Below are positions 26,294 to 35,463 of a DNA stretch of 64,000 nucleotides, one piece after another. How positions within the stretch are numbered: position 1 is the first letter of the stretch; each line of letters starts with the position of its first letter. Under the pieces are notes generated by a model, which was not told the DNA's origin, ran no database searches, and saw only the letters and a program-made list of their open reading frames with translations. The translations under genes and the position numbers were made by a program. Origin of the DNA: Scybalomonas sp905214925 (GTDB lineage Bacteria; Bacillota; Clostridia; Lachnospirales; Lachnospiraceae); contig CAJMOB010000008.1 in assembly GCA_905214925.1 (NCBI GenBank), positions 1 through 64,000 on the forward strand, written 5' to 3'.

Positions 26294-27301
26294 CTATGCG
26301 TGTGCAAGTTTTTTCTTCGATATGATATGGAAAAGGATACCAAGTACCATTCCCATAATAACACCGCCACCATGCGCAAAATAATCAATCGTCCCATCTT
26401 GAGTTGCCATATAAAAGCTTCCAACAAGAAGAATTGCTCCATAAAGCAATGAAAATCTTTCCCTTTTTTCTCTGTCTAAAATAACAGAAATAATCGTTGC
26501 ACCAACTACTCCATAAATGGCCCCTGATGCTCCTGCTGATATTGCAATGGAGCCAGTCATAGCTCCTGCAATGGCTGATACTAGATTGCCAAATAAACCG
26601 CTTATGAAATAAAGAAGGAAATATCGAATCTTTCCTATTTGCATTTCTATTTCTATTCCTGCAATCAATAATACTAACATATTATTGAATAAATGCTCCC
26701 ATCCGAAATGTAAAAACATACTTGTAAAGAGACGATAATATTCGTGTTCATAAAAAACACTTCTCCATTCCTGTGCACCATGTTGAAACATAAAGATCGG
26801 ATTATACACATCTCCCATATTAGATAAAATCAAATATACGATTACATTTATAGCGATCAGTATGAGCGTTATTGGGCAGGACTTTATTTTCCCCACTTCA
26901 TTCTCTTGCCTTGGAATAATCAGCCAAGATTCTAAGTCATCATAGAGATTATCGAATCTCTTACTTTGATTTTCAAATAGAATCATTCGATTGTTTTGCT
27001 GTTCTATGACCCACACATTTGGAACTTTTTCTGCTACTTTTGTAATGCCTTTACATTGTATCGAAGGAACGAAAATCAAATTTAGGATCTGTACATCTTT
27101 TCTCGTTCTTCCATTGTATTCAAATATCAATTGCTGATTTCTTCTTAAATACACTTCTGGTGGACTAAATTGATCATAAGTCATTCCAGTTACTTGAACA
27201 AGATATACGACATCTTCTGCTTCCCTCATAAATAATGGTATCTGTGACTCTATCTTTTTATATCCTTTGTCATATAAAAATTGTCCAATTTCCTTTGTCA
27301 T
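26294..27301 (-). CDS. Rhomboid family intramembrane serine protease
   Basis: The protein has 335 aa. A soluble N-terminal domain of about 140 residues is followed by six or seven membrane helices. The catalytic motif is GASG at 257-260 (Ser259) with the partner His310 in YFAHGGG. The oxyanion-region HFGWEHLFNNM (198-208) is also present. All residues for an active protease are there. The extra N-terminal domain resembles that of YqgP-type rhomboids. Substrates are unknown. The ATG follows AAAGGAG. It starts 75 nt after the tad operon's FHA gene ends. Confidence 0.92.
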   Translation of the reverse strand: MTKEIGQFLYDKGYKKIESQIPLFMREAEDVVYLVQVTGMTYDQFSPPEVYLRRNQQLIFEYNGRTRKDVQILNLIFVPSIQCKGITKVAEKVPNVWVIEQQNNRMILFENQSKRFDNLYDDLESWLIIPRQENEVGKIKSCPITLILIAINVIVYLILSNMGDVYNPIFMFQHGAQEWRSVFYEHEYYRLFTSMFLHFGWEHLFNNMLVLLIAGIEIEMQIGKIRYFLLYFISGLFGNLVSAIAGAMTGSIAISAGASGAIYGVVGATIISVILDREKRERFSLLYGAILLVGSFYMATQDGTIDYFAHGGGVIMGMVLGILFHIISKKKLAHA

Positions 27302-27376
27302 ATCTTCTCCTTTCCATTAGTATTTTATTTTTCTATTTTATTATACCATGAAACAAGAAGACAGATGAACAACTTT

Positions 27377-28891
27377 CTAAATACTTTCCATCATAAGAAA
27401 TTCATAAATTTGATCGCCAATGATAATCTTATCGCCCTCTTGTATTTCTTTTGGAATTTGTGGCGATAACTTTTCTCCATTCCAATAGGTTCCATTCGTC
27501 GAATCGAGATCGCGAATATAATACTGCAATCCTTCCGCTTCTATGATTGCATGAATTCGACTGATTCCTCTTCCAAATAATACACCATCAACTGCTTCTT
27601 CTAAACTACCAAGTACCATTGGCGTTTGATAAATAGGAATATGATGGGCATTTGCATTAACTCCCTTTAAATAAGGCACTTTTCTTTCATTGCATGATTT
27701 TCCTATTCCTTCTTGCTTTGAAAGTAAAACCGTCTTCTCTTCTTCTAAAACTTTTTTTCGCCTCTTTCTACTCTTTTTCTTACTTACATCACAATAAAAT
27801 CTTTTTTTAGCAGGGACTTCTCCTTCCTCTAATCTCGCTCTTTTTTCTTTTCTCTTCTTATATCCACAATGTCTTTCAAAAATCATATAATAATCCACAA
27901 GGAAAAATGCCAATCCAATCACCCCATTTTTCCATTGCCCTCTTACTAAAAATAAAAGACTCAACGATAAAAAAATAATACCGACTCCTACACTTACTAT
28001 TTGTACCACCCAATGAATGAATTCTTTACTTTGAGTTTTATTCTCTTCTTTCTTATCTTGTATTGAAAATCCCTTCTTTTCTTGACTCCCCTCTTGCTTT
28101 CTCTTCTTGTTCCGTCCTTTATTTTGTTTCCTTTCATAATCGTTTTTTGAGCTCTCTCTTACTTTTAAATCGTAATCATCTCCCTTTGGATAAACCACTT
28201 TTACATCTATTTCTTTTGGATGCAATTCTTCGACTTCATAAAAATTTTTCTTATTCTTTTTCTCCCCTTCCATTTCTTGAATTTCATGAATCCTGATTTC
28301 TCTTAGGTCACGCTTATTTTCTACGATAGGTTTCTCTTTTAACTCTTGACGCCTTTTTTCTTCTTTTTTTCGATAATCTTCTAAAATAGAGAGTGAAATA
28401 TTTGGCTCTTGTAACAGTTGATAAAACCCATATAAAAAATGAACACCGTCCTCTTCTTTATGATTAAACACTTTCATCATCTCTTCTGTTAATTCCTCTA
28501 GTCGTTTCATGGTGTCCTCTCCATATGCAGGAATGTAACAAAACTCAATACATTTTTTTCTCTCTTGATAAAAAATAGTGTCTTTATCTAGTACAACTCC
28601 TTCTATCCTCAATAAAAATTTGGATACCGATTGCAAACAGAGTAGTACCCCATTAATAATCCAAAAGATGTCTTCACTATCCAGCTGCTTTTGTTCAAAA
28701 TAGTTCTCTAATGAACTCCTTCCATCGATCTCAAATTCAATGACTCTTTGCTCATCAAATTCTTTTATTTCACATGGTAAAATTCCTTTTATCTCATTAT
28801 GTAATAACATATTTTGCTCCATCTTATGCTCTTTTTCCAATGGAATCACTAAATAGTTATGCCCTCCTCTACTTTTGTATTCCTTCTTCAA
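27377..28891 (-). CDS. DUF6382-like protein with C-terminal FHA domain (Tad locus)
   Basis: The 504-aa protein has an N-terminal ~190-residue DUF6382-like domain (HNYLVIPLEKEHKMEQNML at its start). A very basic linker follows, then two membrane segments at about 300-340. The FHA domain at ~425-504 has GRGISRIHAIIE and DLDSTNGTYWNG, which bind phospho-threonine. It probably connects Ser/Thr kinase signalling to pilus assembly (inference from domain and context). The start is TTG at 28891, chosen because the family N-terminus begins at this point and a GGAGGAAG site precedes it. It overlaps the upstream gene by 23 nt. Confidence 0.82.
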   Translation of the reverse strand: MKKEYKSRGGHNYLVIPLEKEHKMEQNMLLHNEIKGILPCEIKEFDEQRVIEFEIDGRSSLENYFEQKQLDSEDIFWIINGVLLCLQSVSKFLLRIEGVVLDKDTIFYQERKKCIEFCYIPAYGEDTMKRLEELTEEMMKVFNHKEEDGVHFLYGFYQLLQEPNISLSILEDYRKKEEKRRQELKEKPIVENKRDLREIRIHEIQEMEGEKKNKKNFYEVEELHPKEIDVKVVYPKGDDYDLKVRESSKNDYERKQNKGRNKKRKQEGSQEKKGFSIQDKKEENKTQSKEFIHWVVQIVSVGVGIIFLSLSLLFLVRGQWKNGVIGLAFFLVDYYMIFERHCGYKKRKEKRARLEEGEVPAKKRFYCDVSKKKSRKRRKKVLEEEKTVLLSKQEGIGKSCNERKVPYLKGVNANAHHIPIYQTPMVLGSLEEAVDGVLFGRGISRIHAIIEAEGLQYYIRDLDSTNGTYWNGEKLSPQIPKEIQEGDKIIIGDQIYEFLMMESI

Positions 28892-29270
28892 TCCTCTTCC
28901 TCCTCCTTAACTTTTTTATCGGATTTTCATTCTTCACCCCTATTATTTTCTCTCTTTTCTTGCTTCCCATTAGAAAGTGAAATTCTGCGGATGTACTTCC
29001 TTTTATGTGATCTCCACTTTCCCTTATACTTCCAGTTGCATGTTTCAAAAAATGGATGTTTTTCTTTATTCTACTCTGAAATCCTTTCCTTTCTTCTTCT
29101 GCTGCGTCTTTTTTGTTATTAAAATCCACATCGTATACTTTTTCAGAACAATCTATCAACAATTCCTGCTGGCAAATTCCCCATTCCATATATTGAAACG
29201 TTAATAAAAGAATTGCCATAAAAATAAAACAAATAAATGGAATCCAAACACTACCTTCCACTATCTTCAT
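28869..29270 (-). CDS. TadE-like small membrane protein of the Tad locus
   Basis: The protein has 133 aa from the ATG at 29270 (GAGGG 8 nt upstream). One N-terminal membrane helix (VWIPFICFIFMAILLLTFQY) follows a short GSV segment. The rest is a charged outside part with a predicted coiled region and a very basic C-terminus. It looks like a pseudopilin/TadE-type subunit, without a clear prepilin cleavage site. It overlaps its upstream neighbour by 20 nt and the FHA gene by 23 nt, so it belongs to the operon. The family call is tentative. Confidence 0.6.
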   Translation of the reverse strand: MKIVEGSVWIPFICFIFMAILLLTFQYMEWGICQQELLIDCSEKVYDVDFNNKKDAAEEERKGFQSRIKKNIHFLKHATGSIRESGDHIKGSTSAEFHFLMGSKKREKIIGVKNENPIKKLRRRKRIEEGIQK

Positions 29271-30180
29271 TTTCTCTTCCCTCTTTTCCACATCGACTAC
29301 ATAAAGGTATTCCTACAACTTCACTTTCTTTTTTTCTATGCACTGTCCGCTTTAATCCTGAACAACGCAAGCTACAATGATACTTTTTCCCTTGTTCGGT
29401 AATATAAAGTATCTTTGTATTTCCACCTTTTTTCATACAAAGTTCGCATGGTTGATATGGAGTTTTCCCACTGAGATACTCGCCTGCATTTATGACTTGA
29501 TGAATTTTTAATTGTAAGTAACTACAATTTCTCGTTCGATGATAAACTGACTGAGTATCCGTTACATACACCCAGTTATCATCTTCTCCTTCTAGATCAG
29601 GGCGATATCCTCGAAATACTTTTTGATGAATCTCATATCCAGACTCATACGATAAAAAAGAAAAAAATGGGATTTTATTTTGTAAAACATAACGGCTCTT
29701 TAAAATCACTTCTCCACTTGTTCCATCATAATAACTTCCTAAGAAATGCACTCCTTTTACACCATTCTTAATACAGGAATGATTGATCTCTTTCAGATCC
29801 ACTTCTTTTTTCCAGTAACTTTTTGCTACTAAAATCGTTTTCTCTGGATAGGCTTCTACAGCAATTTTCCGAGCAGCTTCTACCATCCCTCGTTGTACCT
29901 CTTGATCCACAGAAAGCATCTGACCAAACAGCAATATGGTAGCAATTCCAAACAAAAAAAGTGGAAACGCAATTGCCATTTCCACTGTCATACTTCCTTC
30001 CTCTTTTCTAGAGTTTTTGCGTAAGATGCTGAAATATATCCTTTTATTGGAATGATTTTTTATTGTCTGACCTTGTACTTGGAGAGTATCTATATTTTTT
30101 TTTCTTATTTTGAGATATATATGAAACTGTTTCATATGAAAAAATGTTTTAATTGACAGTATCCCCCAATAAAAGGACAT
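29251..30180 (-). CDS. TadE-like pseudopilin with C-terminal tandem cysteine modules
   Basis: The 309-aa protein has a long 60-residue leader that precedes a TadE-type segment EEGSMTVEMAIAFPLFLFG (~61-79). There, Gly before SMTVE (Glu at +5) is a plausible prepilin-peptidase cleavage site. After an extracellular region come two related modules. The first has YHRTRNCSYLQL and PCELC, the second YHCSLRCSGLKR and LCSRCG. Each provides a set of cysteines that could bind metal or form disulfides. The first ATG (30180) has AAGGGG upstream and is preferred. A GAGG-preceded internal ATG would delete the cleavage site. Confidence 0.75.
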   Translation of the reverse strand: MSFYWGILSIKTFFHMKQFHIYLKIRKKNIDTLQVQGQTIKNHSNKRIYFSILRKNSRKEEGSMTVEMAIAFPLFLFGIATILLFGQMLSVDQEVQRGMVEAARKIAVEAYPEKTILVAKSYWKKEVDLKEINHSCIKNGVKGVHFLGSYYDGTSGEVILKSRYVLQNKIPFFSFLSYESGYEIHQKVFRGYRPDLEGEDDNWVYVTDTQSVYHRTRNCSYLQLKIHQVINAGEYLSGKTPYQPCELCMKKGGNTKILYITEQGKKYHCSLRCSGLKRTVHRKKESEVVGIPLCSRCGKEGRENEDSGR

Positions 30181-30199
30181 AGTTCAGCACCCCTTTCTT

Positions 30200-31660
30200 T
30201 TATTGATAACTTCCAGTACGACTCATCATAAACTCATAACCACTTCCCTTTTTCATTGGCAATGAAAAAAACCTTGTATCCAACTGCACAGTAGCATCTA
30301 TTTGATATTGCGTCATGCAGTCTTTTATTTGAAATTCTGGATACTTTATTTGAATATTCAATTGCATTAAATCGAGCATCCGAAAATATAATTTTTTCTC
30401 TGGCACTTTAAGAAGCAATAGTTTTAAATATTGTTCATACTCCATTCCACTCTCCGATTGTTTTGGCACCATTGTATTCATGTGAAAAAGCTGTGAAAAG
30501 GATAATTTCCAATTTCTGGAATTTTTCTTTATTGGAACTTTCTCTCCTTCCAGTAGACATTTGACATCTGCAACGCTCTCTCCATATGCCCATGCATCTA
30601 AAATCCCTTCTTGAATTGCTTCTACAGCCTCTGATTGTAACAAAAGTGTAGCAATCAAAAGAGCGGTTGCTCTTGCTTCATTTTTCTTTCCACTGTCTTT
30701 ATGTATGGCAGCGACATTAATAGGAAGACGTAAAAGCACTAGTTCCTTTGCTACCTTTTCTAAGCAATCATAATCGCTTTGTTTTCCTGAAATTAAATAT
30801 TCTATCTCATTGGAATAAGCGGTCTCCTCCTCTCGAACAATGGATAGAGCCGACTGAAAATGTTGCCAGATATAAAGCTCTAATTCTGCCTTATCTTGAA
30901 TGATAGAGGAATGAATAGCGCTCTCCTCTTTTGCCCACACAAGTCGCCTAGAAGGAAGATCCTCTCCTAGAATTTTTACTTTTGATAACGGCAATCTGTC
31001 ATTGGAAGCAACTGTTAATATTCCAAAACGCTTTATTTCATCCATCAAATTTCTTGGATCTAACATGGCTATCATGGCTTGACTCTCCTTTTCATTGTTT
31101 CGATTCTCTTGCTCCTTTCTCTCTACTGGATTGGAGACGGAACGGGATTTTTGATCCTCTGCATTTTCATTCGTCCTCGTTATCCTCTTTTGGTTCGGTA
31201 ACATTGTATGGATGGCCCACGCATGAATCTGACTTTTCAAATGTTCACATTGGTTTTGATAGAGATACTGTTTTGGAATCATCTGTGCATCTTTTACCTG
31301 AAAATTATAAAATCCCTTCACTCTTCCTAACCAATCCACTGATACTAAATTTTCCTCTAAGTAATCCCAAACTCGATTGGAGGCAACCTCTTTCCCTTTC
31401 CCTAAATAATTTTCATCAAGGGTATAAATATGATACCATTGCTCCAGTTCCACTTGATAATCTGCCATTACTTGCTCCACTGCTCCAACCATAATATGGG
31501 ATATCCTTCCCTTAGCCTGCTCATATCGAATAACCTCTAATGTGAGGAACAGGATAGGTAATAACACAACGAGTAATAAAGTCAAAAATATGGTCACTTG
31601 CCCTTCTTGATGTTTCCTATCAATTCCTTTTCCTGTTCTGATTGTTTTTAATCTACCCAC
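30200..31660 (-). CDS. DUF5702-like Tad-locus membrane protein
   Basis: This 486-aa protein has one N-terminal membrane helix (VTIFLTLLLVVLLPILFLTLE, ~22-42), preceded by EGQ and followed by a conserved ARG-like start of a long outside domain. This is the arrangement of DUF5702/TadG-like proteins found in Gram-positive Tad clusters. The outside domain is mostly helical with a polar K/R/N/E-rich linker at 155-195. The start is GTG at 31660, inside the last codons of the flp1 gene, so expression is coupled. The function in pilus assembly is unknown. Confidence 0.7.
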   Translation of the reverse strand: MGRLKTIRTGKGIDRKHQEGQVTIFLTLLLVVLLPILFLTLEVIRYEQAKGRISHIMVGAVEQVMADYQVELEQWYHIYTLDENYLGKGKEVASNRVWDYLEENLVSVDWLGRVKGFYNFQVKDAQMIPKQYLYQNQCEHLKSQIHAWAIHTMLPNQKRITRTNENAEDQKSRSVSNPVERKEQENRNNEKESQAMIAMLDPRNLMDEIKRFGILTVASNDRLPLSKVKILGEDLPSRRLVWAKEESAIHSSIIQDKAELELYIWQHFQSALSIVREEETAYSNEIEYLISGKQSDYDCLEKVAKELVLLRLPINVAAIHKDSGKKNEARATALLIATLLLQSEAVEAIQEGILDAWAYGESVADVKCLLEGEKVPIKKNSRNWKLSFSQLFHMNTMVPKQSESGMEYEQYLKLLLLKVPEKKLYFRMLDLMQLNIQIKYPEFQIKDCMTQYQIDATVQLDTRFFSLPMKKGSGYEFMMSRTGSYQ

Positions 31661-31863
31661 ACATCTTCTGCTCCATCGGTTAATGTTGAAAAGAGACTCT
31701 CTACTAACTCCCTTAAACTATCTCGAAAAATAATAACTAGTCCAATTAATACAATAATAATTAAAATGACTTCTACCACTCCCATGCCTTCTTCTTCTCG
31801 CCATAGCGATTCTATTCCTTGTCTTGTTTTTCTCATAGCATGTCTTATCATGTTTCCTATCAT
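31648..31863 (-). CDS. Flp1-family type IVb pilin
   Basis: The protein has 71 aa. The prepilin leader (about 27 residues) ends in WREEEGMGVVEVILIII, where the Gly-Met junction and the Glu at +5 (VVE) match the TadV cleavage pattern. A 20-residue hydrophobic helix and a short acidic tail follow. It is the probable major pilin of the Tad system. The ATG follows TAGGAGG, the strongest site in the operon, in keeping with a high-copy subunit. A processing peptidase is not encoded nearby. Confidence 0.88.
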   Translation of the reverse strand: MIGNMIRHAMRKTRQGIESLWREEEGMGVVEVILIIIVLIGLVIIFRDSLRELVESLFSTLTDGAEDVWVD

Positions 31864-31884
31864 AGTGCTTTCCTCCTAACTCTT

Positions 31885-33342
31885 CTATATTTGAAACTGT
31901 ACCATGGCAGGATATAAAATAAAAAGCAATACCACTCCCATCAACACAATCATTGGCAATAACATCTTTGTTCCCGCTTCTTCTCCTAAACGCTTTGCCT
32001 GTTCCTTTCGCATTTCTAATGCAGTATTTTCTTCCCTCTGAAGCATAAAAAGTAGATCTCCTGTTCCCTTTTTCAAATTTTGGATTAATAATTCCACAAC
32101 TTTTTTATAAATAGGGAGTCCAACTCGCATTCCAAAATTTCGATAAACGACTTCTTCTGAAATTCCCGCTTGAAATTCATAGACAGCCAATAAGACCTCT
32201 TCATACAAATAGCGAATAGGTATGTTTTCTACATTTTTTCTCTGTTCATAGTTTTTTGCTATTTTTGTAAACACTCCTTTTAATGTCATTCCAGCCCCTA
32301 ATAACAATACTAATTGATGAATAAACTCCGGATAATCCTTTAATAACTGTTCCTTTCTTTCCTTTTCCTTCTCTTTCATCGCCTCCTCTAACCTTACAAC
32401 ATAAAAGATACCTACGAATAGAAATACGACAAGAATTCCTTTCTTATTTTCCTTACTATTTTGGGAGATATGTAATATATAATCTCCAACTTTATCGGGC
32501 AATCTCACTTTCTCCTCATAAGGATTCTTTTGTTCTTCCTCTTTTAATTGTTTTATTGCTACTTCATATTGCCTTTGTTCTTCCGTCTTTTCCTTTGGCA
32601 ATAATCGAATGGGATAACTGACTTCTACTTTTTTCTCTTGATACTGAAATCCCACTATCACTTCTGTAATAATCCCCTCCTCTCCTACCTCCTCTAATCG
32701 AACATTTCCTGTATCTTCAATCCACTTATGTTCTTTTGGCGTATAAGTTATTTTGATAGCACTATCTGGCATTCGTTTTTGAAAAACAAGTGGACTTTGA
32801 ACACAATCAAAGGAACGATTATTTCCTAACATCGTTTTCTCCACATATTGCTTTGCCTTTTCTAACTGTTGTTCCCATTGCTCCTTTGTATACTGTTGTT
32901 CTCCAACCATTAATACATATTCCGTTTTCTCTCCTTCCTTTTCCAATTGTATGGGGACTTGTTTCTCCCCTTTTCCTACCGAATTTCTAGTAATCCATAA
33001 ACTTTGTTCTTCTCCCTCCTGTTTCATGGAAAGAACAAAGGAGCATAACAAACATAAAAATACGGCTAAAATTCCAATACTAAACTGTTTACAGCGGAAT
33101 AAGACTACTTCTTTCTCTATCTCTTTCCCTTCTAAAAAAGAAAGATGTCTAATTTGTCCCTTCAATTTTTCATCCTTTTTTCGAAAAAGAAATTGGATCT
33201 TTGCATAGAGAAAAAATGCCATTGGATAGAAAAAGAACAGAAAGTTTTTTTCATCACTATTTTCTTTCCAGTTGACTTTATTTCTTTGTCGACTGTGATA
33301 AAAAACACTTATCATAATGAGAAGAAATAAAATTTCTATCAT
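31885..33342 (-). CDS. tadC: TadC-like type II secretion F-domain protein with large inserted domain
   Basis: The 485-aa protein starts at the ATG at 33342 (AGGAGGG upstream). The C-terminal half has the T2SSF fold (YPEFIHQLVLLLGAGMTLKGVF) and ends in the paired hydrophobic segments MLLPMIVLMGVVLLFILYPAM. The N-terminal half has membrane segments near residue 5 and ~95. An ~180-residue predicted extracytoplasmic stretch follows (rich in E, K, Q), before another membrane helix (KGILVVFLFVGIFYVV). Standard TadC proteins lack this insert and are about 300 aa. It pairs with TadB as the inner-membrane platform. Confidence 0.8.
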   Translation of the reverse strand: MIEILFLLIMISVFYHSRQRNKVNWKENSDEKNFLFFFYPMAFFLYAKIQFLFRKKDEKLKGQIRHLSFLEGKEIEKEVVLFRCKQFSIGILAVFLCLLCSFVLSMKQEGEEQSLWITRNSVGKGEKQVPIQLEKEGEKTEYVLMVGEQQYTKEQWEQQLEKAKQYVEKTMLGNNRSFDCVQSPLVFQKRMPDSAIKITYTPKEHKWIEDTGNVRLEEVGEEGIITEVIVGFQYQEKKVEVSYPIRLLPKEKTEEQRQYEVAIKQLKEEEQKNPYEEKVRLPDKVGDYILHISQNSKENKKGILVVFLFVGIFYVVRLEEAMKEKEKERKEQLLKDYPEFIHQLVLLLGAGMTLKGVFTKIAKNYEQRKNVENIPIRYLYEEVLLAVYEFQAGISEEVVYRNFGMRVGLPIYKKVVELLIQNLKKGTGDLLFMLQREENTALEMRKEQAKRLGEEAGTKMLLPMIVLMGVVLLFILYPAMVQFQI

Positions 33343-33406
33343 AAAATTCCCTCCTCTTTTCCTTTCCAAACGATGAAAAATATAAGTAATATTGAGTGAC
33401 AGAAAA

Positions 33407-34162
33407 CTAAATAGAAATCTCCACAATTTTCTCCGCCCACCAAATAGATACTCCCATTAATAGCACTCCAATAGTAGCAACAATAACCCCCATCCAATTC
33501 CCGTATAATGGTTTCATATAATCTCCTGATGTCACCCTCATATAAAATAAAATTCCAACAGGCATGCAAGTCATAACCTTTTGTTCCATTTGTTTTGCAC
33601 TCATCATCGTAATAATTTCTTCTTGTACTTGTTCTTTTTCCAACATAACTTTTGATGTATTTCTTAAAATTTCAGGCAAATTCCCTCCACTTTGTCTTGC
33701 AATCGCCACGACATCAGCAAAATGATGTGCTTCTTCTAACTTGCTTTCTTTTGCAAATTGTTGTAGCACTTCTTGGATAGATACATTCATGTCCAACTTC
33801 TTTGTAAAGGATTGAAGATACTTTGTCATTGGTGTTTGCCTTTCTTCTACAATAACACTGTACTCGTCTTTTGCTTCCTTAACACAATGTTCCAAAGAAT
33901 GTCCAAGTTCTAAACCTCTTGTAATCAGTTTGATCACTTGTGAAAACTCAACTTTTAACGCTTCCATCTCCTTTTTTTCCTGTTTCTTTTTTTCTCTTTT
34001 ATAATAAATAGGGGCATAAGGCAATAAAAGAAAAACCCCTAGCAAAGAATCATAGACTAAAAACGCTAATAACACTCCCACTCCCATTCCTTTTAAACAG
34101 GCGATAATTTCCCATCTCTTAATTACTCTTTTTCTTTTAAAAAAGCCTTTCTTTTTTTTCAT
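33407..34162 (-). CDS. tadB: TadB-like pilus assembly platform protein
   Basis: This 251-aa membrane protein has two N-terminal and two C-terminal hydrophobic segments around a cytoplasmic T2SSF domain (VEFSQVIKLITRGLELGHSLE, then FADVVAIARQSGGNLPEIL). It forms the Tad platform with TadC. It is slightly short for TadB (usually ~300 aa) because the N-terminal part is reduced. The start codon overlaps the cpaF stop (ATGA), so they are translationally coupled. Confidence 0.85.
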   Translation of the reverse strand: MKKKKGFFKRKRVIKRWEIIACLKGMGVGVLLAFLVYDSLLGVFLLLPYAPIYYKREKKKQEKKEMEALKVEFSQVIKLITRGLELGHSLEHCVKEAKDEYSVIVEERQTPMTKYLQSFTKKLDMNVSIQEVLQQFAKESKLEEAHHFADVVAIARQSGGNLPEILRNTSKVMLEKEQVQEEIITMMSAKQMEQKVMTCMPVGILFYMRVTSGDYMKPLYGNWMGVIVATIGVLLMGVSIWWAEKIVEISI

Positions 34163-35463
34163 TCTTTACAGCCCTCACTGTTACAAACCTCCTCGTATTC
34201 ATGATAACAAAATGCTTCGTATTCTCCTTCAAATCCGGATAACATTAATTTATCTCTCTTATGTAACACACCAACTTGTTTCCACTGCCCTTTTATCTCG
34301 CCTTTTATTTCCTCAATTTCTTCAAACTGAAAGAGGGGATTCATCTGAATTTCTCCTTCCTCTACCGAAAGCACCTCGGAAACTTCTAAAACTTTTCGAG
34401 AGCGATCTCGCAACCTCCCTAAATGAACAATAATGTCAATAGCAGACGCAATTTGCCCACGAATTGCCAATAATGGCATCTCCATCCCCATTAAAACCAT
34501 AGTTTCAATACGACTTAACATATCTTTTGAACTATTGGCATGTCCTGTGGAAAAACCGCTGTGTCCAGTATTTAATGCCTGTAACAAATCTAGCGCTTCT
34601 TCTCCTCTTATTTCTCCAATTACAATAAAATCAGGTCGCATTCTAAGACTTGCCTTTAAAAGATTGCGAATGGTAATGGCTCTCCCCCCTTCTAAATTGG
34701 CATTTCTGCTTTCTAATCGCACTAAATTCGGCAAATTCATTAAATGAAGTTCTGCAGAGTCTTCAATCGTAATCACTCTCTTTTCCTCTTCAATATAAGA
34801 AGATAAGGCATTTAAAAACGTAGTCTTTCCAGATCCCGTTCCTCCACTAATAAATATGTTCATTCCACTTCTTACAAATAGTTTTAAAACATCTGCTATC
34901 ACAGAATCCAAGGCTCCAAATTGTATTAGCCGCTCCATTCCCATAGCTTCTTTTGAAAATTTACGAATCGTCAATGCCGAACCATCAAGGGCAATGGGCT
35001 CTAATACAACATGAACTCTAGAACCATCGGGAAGACGTGCATCCACAATAGGAGACGCTTCATTGACCGTTCGATTTGCTCCAGACACAATCTGTTGAAT
35101 TACATCATGGAACTTTTCCTTACTAGAAAATCCTTCGGTCCATTTTGTGATTTTCCCCTCCCTTTCTATAAAAATATGTTCATATCCATTGATCATAATT
35201 TCTGTCACATCTTCTTGATCTAATAATTCCTGTAAAACATCAAATCTTCTAATTGAATTAAATAAATTCTTTCTCAATCGTTGCATTTGTTCTAATGACA
35301 AATATCTTTTTTTACTCGTCGTTATGATCACTTCATCAATGACTGCATAAACTTGTTCGTCTTGCACCTCTCGTGTTAAGTTTAAAATCGTTACTACTTC
35401 TTTTTTCAGCTGTTCTTGGATCTCAAAAAACTGCTTTTTCTTCTCTAAAAAGTTCTGACACAT
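34159..35463 (-). CDS. cpaF: Tad pilus assembly ATPase CpaF/TadA
   Basis: This 434-aa secretion ATPase powers pilus extension and retraction. The N-terminal domain is followed by RLPDGSRVHV and Walker A ISGGTGSGKTT (~215). The Asp box (TIEDSAEL), Walker B RPDFIVIGEIRGEEAL and the His box STGHANS follow. This is a complete motif set of the CpaF group. The ATG has GGAGG only 3 nt upstream, but it overlaps the tadZ 3' end, so coupling may help. It is the second gene of the operon. Confidence 0.93.
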   Translation of the reverse strand: MCQNFLEKKKQFFEIQEQLKKEVVTILNLTREVQDEQVYAVIDEVIITTSKKRYLSLEQMQRLRKNLFNSIRRFDVLQELLDQEDVTEIMINGYEHIFIEREGKITKWTEGFSSKEKFHDVIQQIVSGANRTVNEASPIVDARLPDGSRVHVVLEPIALDGSALTIRKFSKEAMGMERLIQFGALDSVIADVLKLFVRSGMNIFISGGTGSGKTTFLNALSSYIEEEKRVITIEDSAELHLMNLPNLVRLESRNANLEGGRAITIRNLLKASLRMRPDFIVIGEIRGEEALDLLQALNTGHSGFSTGHANSSKDMLSRIETMVLMGMEMPLLAIRGQIASAIDIIVHLGRLRDRSRKVLEVSEVLSVEEGEIQMNPLFQFEEIEEIKGEIKGQWKQVGVLHKRDKLMLSGFEGEYEAFCYHEYEEVCNSEGCKE

